From positions 1 to 6,018 of the forward strand of contig CALEQS010000109.1 in assembly GCA_937907975.1 (NCBI GenBank): a stretch of DNA of 6,018 nucleotides, read 5' to 3'. Each line of letters starts with the position of its first letter. Position 1 is the first letter of the stretch. Below are positions 5,191 through 6,018 of the stretch, one piece after another. The notes under the pieces are model-generated. The model saw only the letters and a list, made by a program, of their open reading frames with translations. It was not told the DNA's origin and did no database searches. The DNA is from an uncultured Clostridia bacterium. Lineage in GTDB: Bacteria > Bacillota > Clostridia > Oscillospirales > Oscillospiraceae. The position numbers and the translations under genes were made by a program.

Positions 5191-6018
5191 TTAGAGACTG
5201 GGATCGATGAGCACCTTGATTTGGCCGCGGCGGTCGCCGGCAAACACCTTTTCAACGCATTCATCCAGAGAGACAATACCCGTCACCATGTTGGGGAAGT
5301 GGAGCTTGCCCTGGGCGACCATCTCCAGATAGATTTTGACGTCATTCTCTGTGTAAGTGAAGGAGAACTGCATATTGGGCTCGAAGATGGAGAAATGACC
5401 AGGGATCAGCGCGGTCATAGGCTCCTGAATGGTGCCGATGACGGAGACCTGGCCTCCGGGCTTAACGCAGGAGTAGACGCAGTTGGCGAGGCTCGTCATA
5501 TTGCCGGCGCACTCATAGACCACGTCGGCGCCGACCTCAGTGCCGAAGATCTTCTTGACCTCACCGGCCAGGTCCTTGCATTCTTTGGAGTTGATAAAGT
5601 AGTCAGCACCATAGGACTTGATGAGCGGCTCCTTGGAGGAGGTGGTGCCCAGCGCAATGATCTTGTTGGCACCAGCGGCCTTCAGGATCTGAATGGCAGC
5701 CAGGCCGATGGGACCGGTGCCAGAGACGACGACATTGTCACCGAACTTGAAGTTGGAAGAGCGGATGCCGTGCAGGGAAACGCAGATCACGTCAAACAGG
5801 ACGGCGTCCTTGAAGTCCACATCATCGGGCACGGGCACGATCATAGTGTGCGCCACATCGTGGATCAGCAGATAGGGGGCATAGCCGCCGTCATACTGGC
5901 CCAGGCCCGCCGTACGCGGAAAGCCATGCAGGCAGATATTGGTCTTGCCTTCCTTGCAGGGAGTGCAGTCCTCAGCGCAGTGGCCGGGAGGACCGCAGAG
6001 GACACGGTCGCCCACCTT
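5191..6018 (-). CDS. Zinc-type medium-chain alcohol dehydrogenase, C-terminal 275 residues, start outside window
   Basis: An MDR-superfamily NAD(P)-dependent dehydrogenase (threonine/sorbitol/butanediol dehydrogenase-like) that would interconvert an alcohol and a ketone or aldehyde. The frame is open to the window edge and opens with KVGDRV, an internal family motif, so the GTG at 6015 is not a start; about 70-80 residues, including the first catalytic zinc ligands, are missing. Numbering from the first visible codon: C14, C18, C21 and C29 form the structural zinc lobe, with one more residue between the first two Cys than the usual CxxCxxCx7C. The cofactor fold has SGTGPIGL (99-106), then YECAG (168-172) and KPGGQVSVIG (186-195). 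The frame ends at a TAA 22 bp before the reductase ATG, the arrangement of an operon. The substrate cannot be read from the sequence. Any promoter lies upstream of the window. Confidence 0.9.
   Translation of the reverse strand, partial: KVGDRVLCGPPGHCAEDCTPCKEGKTNICLHGFPRTAGLGQYDGGYAPYLLIHDVAHTMIVPVPDDVDFKDAVLFDVICVSLHGIRSSNFKFGDNVVVSGTGPIGLAAIQILKAAGANKIIALGTTSSKEPLIKSYGADYFINSKECKDLAGEVKKIFGTEVGADVVYECAGNMTSLANCVYSCVKPGGQVSVIGTIQEPMTALIPGHFSIFEPNMQFSFTYTENDVKIYLEMVAQGKLHFPNMVTGIVSLDECVEKVFAGDRRGQIKVLIDPSL

Noticed and set aside
3618..5210. Plus-strand open frame of 530 codons opposite the flavin oxidoreductase
   Set aside because: Low-complexity His/Gly/Asp-rich translation and no recognisable domain; the minus strand encodes all the expected cofactor motifs. 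It is a codon-bias shadow.
5169..5276. 36-codon N-terminal extension of the flavin oxidoreductase frame
   Set aside because: It would overlap the dehydrogenase coding region and has no family similarity; AGGAGG sits just before the ATG at 5168, which gives the usual MSPIRIGN-type N-terminus.
6013..6015. GTG at 6015 as the start of the dehydrogenase
   Set aside because: It encodes the Val in KVGDRV, a motif well inside MDR proteins; the gene clearly continues beyond the window.
1..6018. tRNA, rRNA, CRISPR, insertion sequence or phage features
   Set aside because: No cloverleaf, regularly spaced repeat, transposase-like frame or terminal inverted repeat was seen; the window is almost fully occupied by five ordinary coding regions.

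Overview
All genes in this window lie on the minus strand, so transcription runs from high to low coordinates. The GC-rich coding sequence (about mid-50s percent, judged by eye), strong AGGAG-type ribosome binding sites, an ATP-type PEP carboxykinase and a BaiH/FadH-like flavin-iron-sulfur reductase suggest an anaerobic Firmicute, plausibly a gut Clostridia (Oscillospiraceae-like) genome. That placement is inference; no rRNA or other marker is present to fix it.

Layout, in the order of transcription. (1) 6018-5191: the C-terminal four fifths of a zinc-type medium-chain alcohol dehydrogenase, its start outside the window. (2) 5168-3255: a 637-residue Old Yellow Enzyme-type NADH:flavin oxidoreductase with an FMN barrel, an Fe-S cysteine cluster and FAD/NAD(P)H domains, starting 22 nt after the dehydrogenase stop. 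(3) 3254-3053: an intergenic stretch holding a perfect 14-bp GC-rich inverted repeat. (4) 3052-1751: a 12-helix major facilitator transporter with the features of the oxalate:formate/monocarboxylate branch. (5) 1750-1663: a very G-poor, C-rich segment with a 12-bp tandem repeat, then a strong intrinsic terminator that closes this three-gene cassette. (6) 1635-735: ksgA/rsmA (16S rRNA dimethyladenosine transferase) with its own extended -10 promoter in the tail of the terminator. (7) 734-1: a promoter, a short leader with a hairpin, and the first 209 codons of pckA, which runs off the window.

The dehydrogenase, ene-reductase-like enzyme and transporter look like one operon for taking up an organic compound, interconverting an alcohol and a carbonyl, and reducing a conjugated C=C bond. 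The substrate cannot be read from the sequence. ksgA and pckA are housekeeping genes, each apparently with its own promoter. I see no mobile element, CRISPR array, tRNA or rRNA gene.
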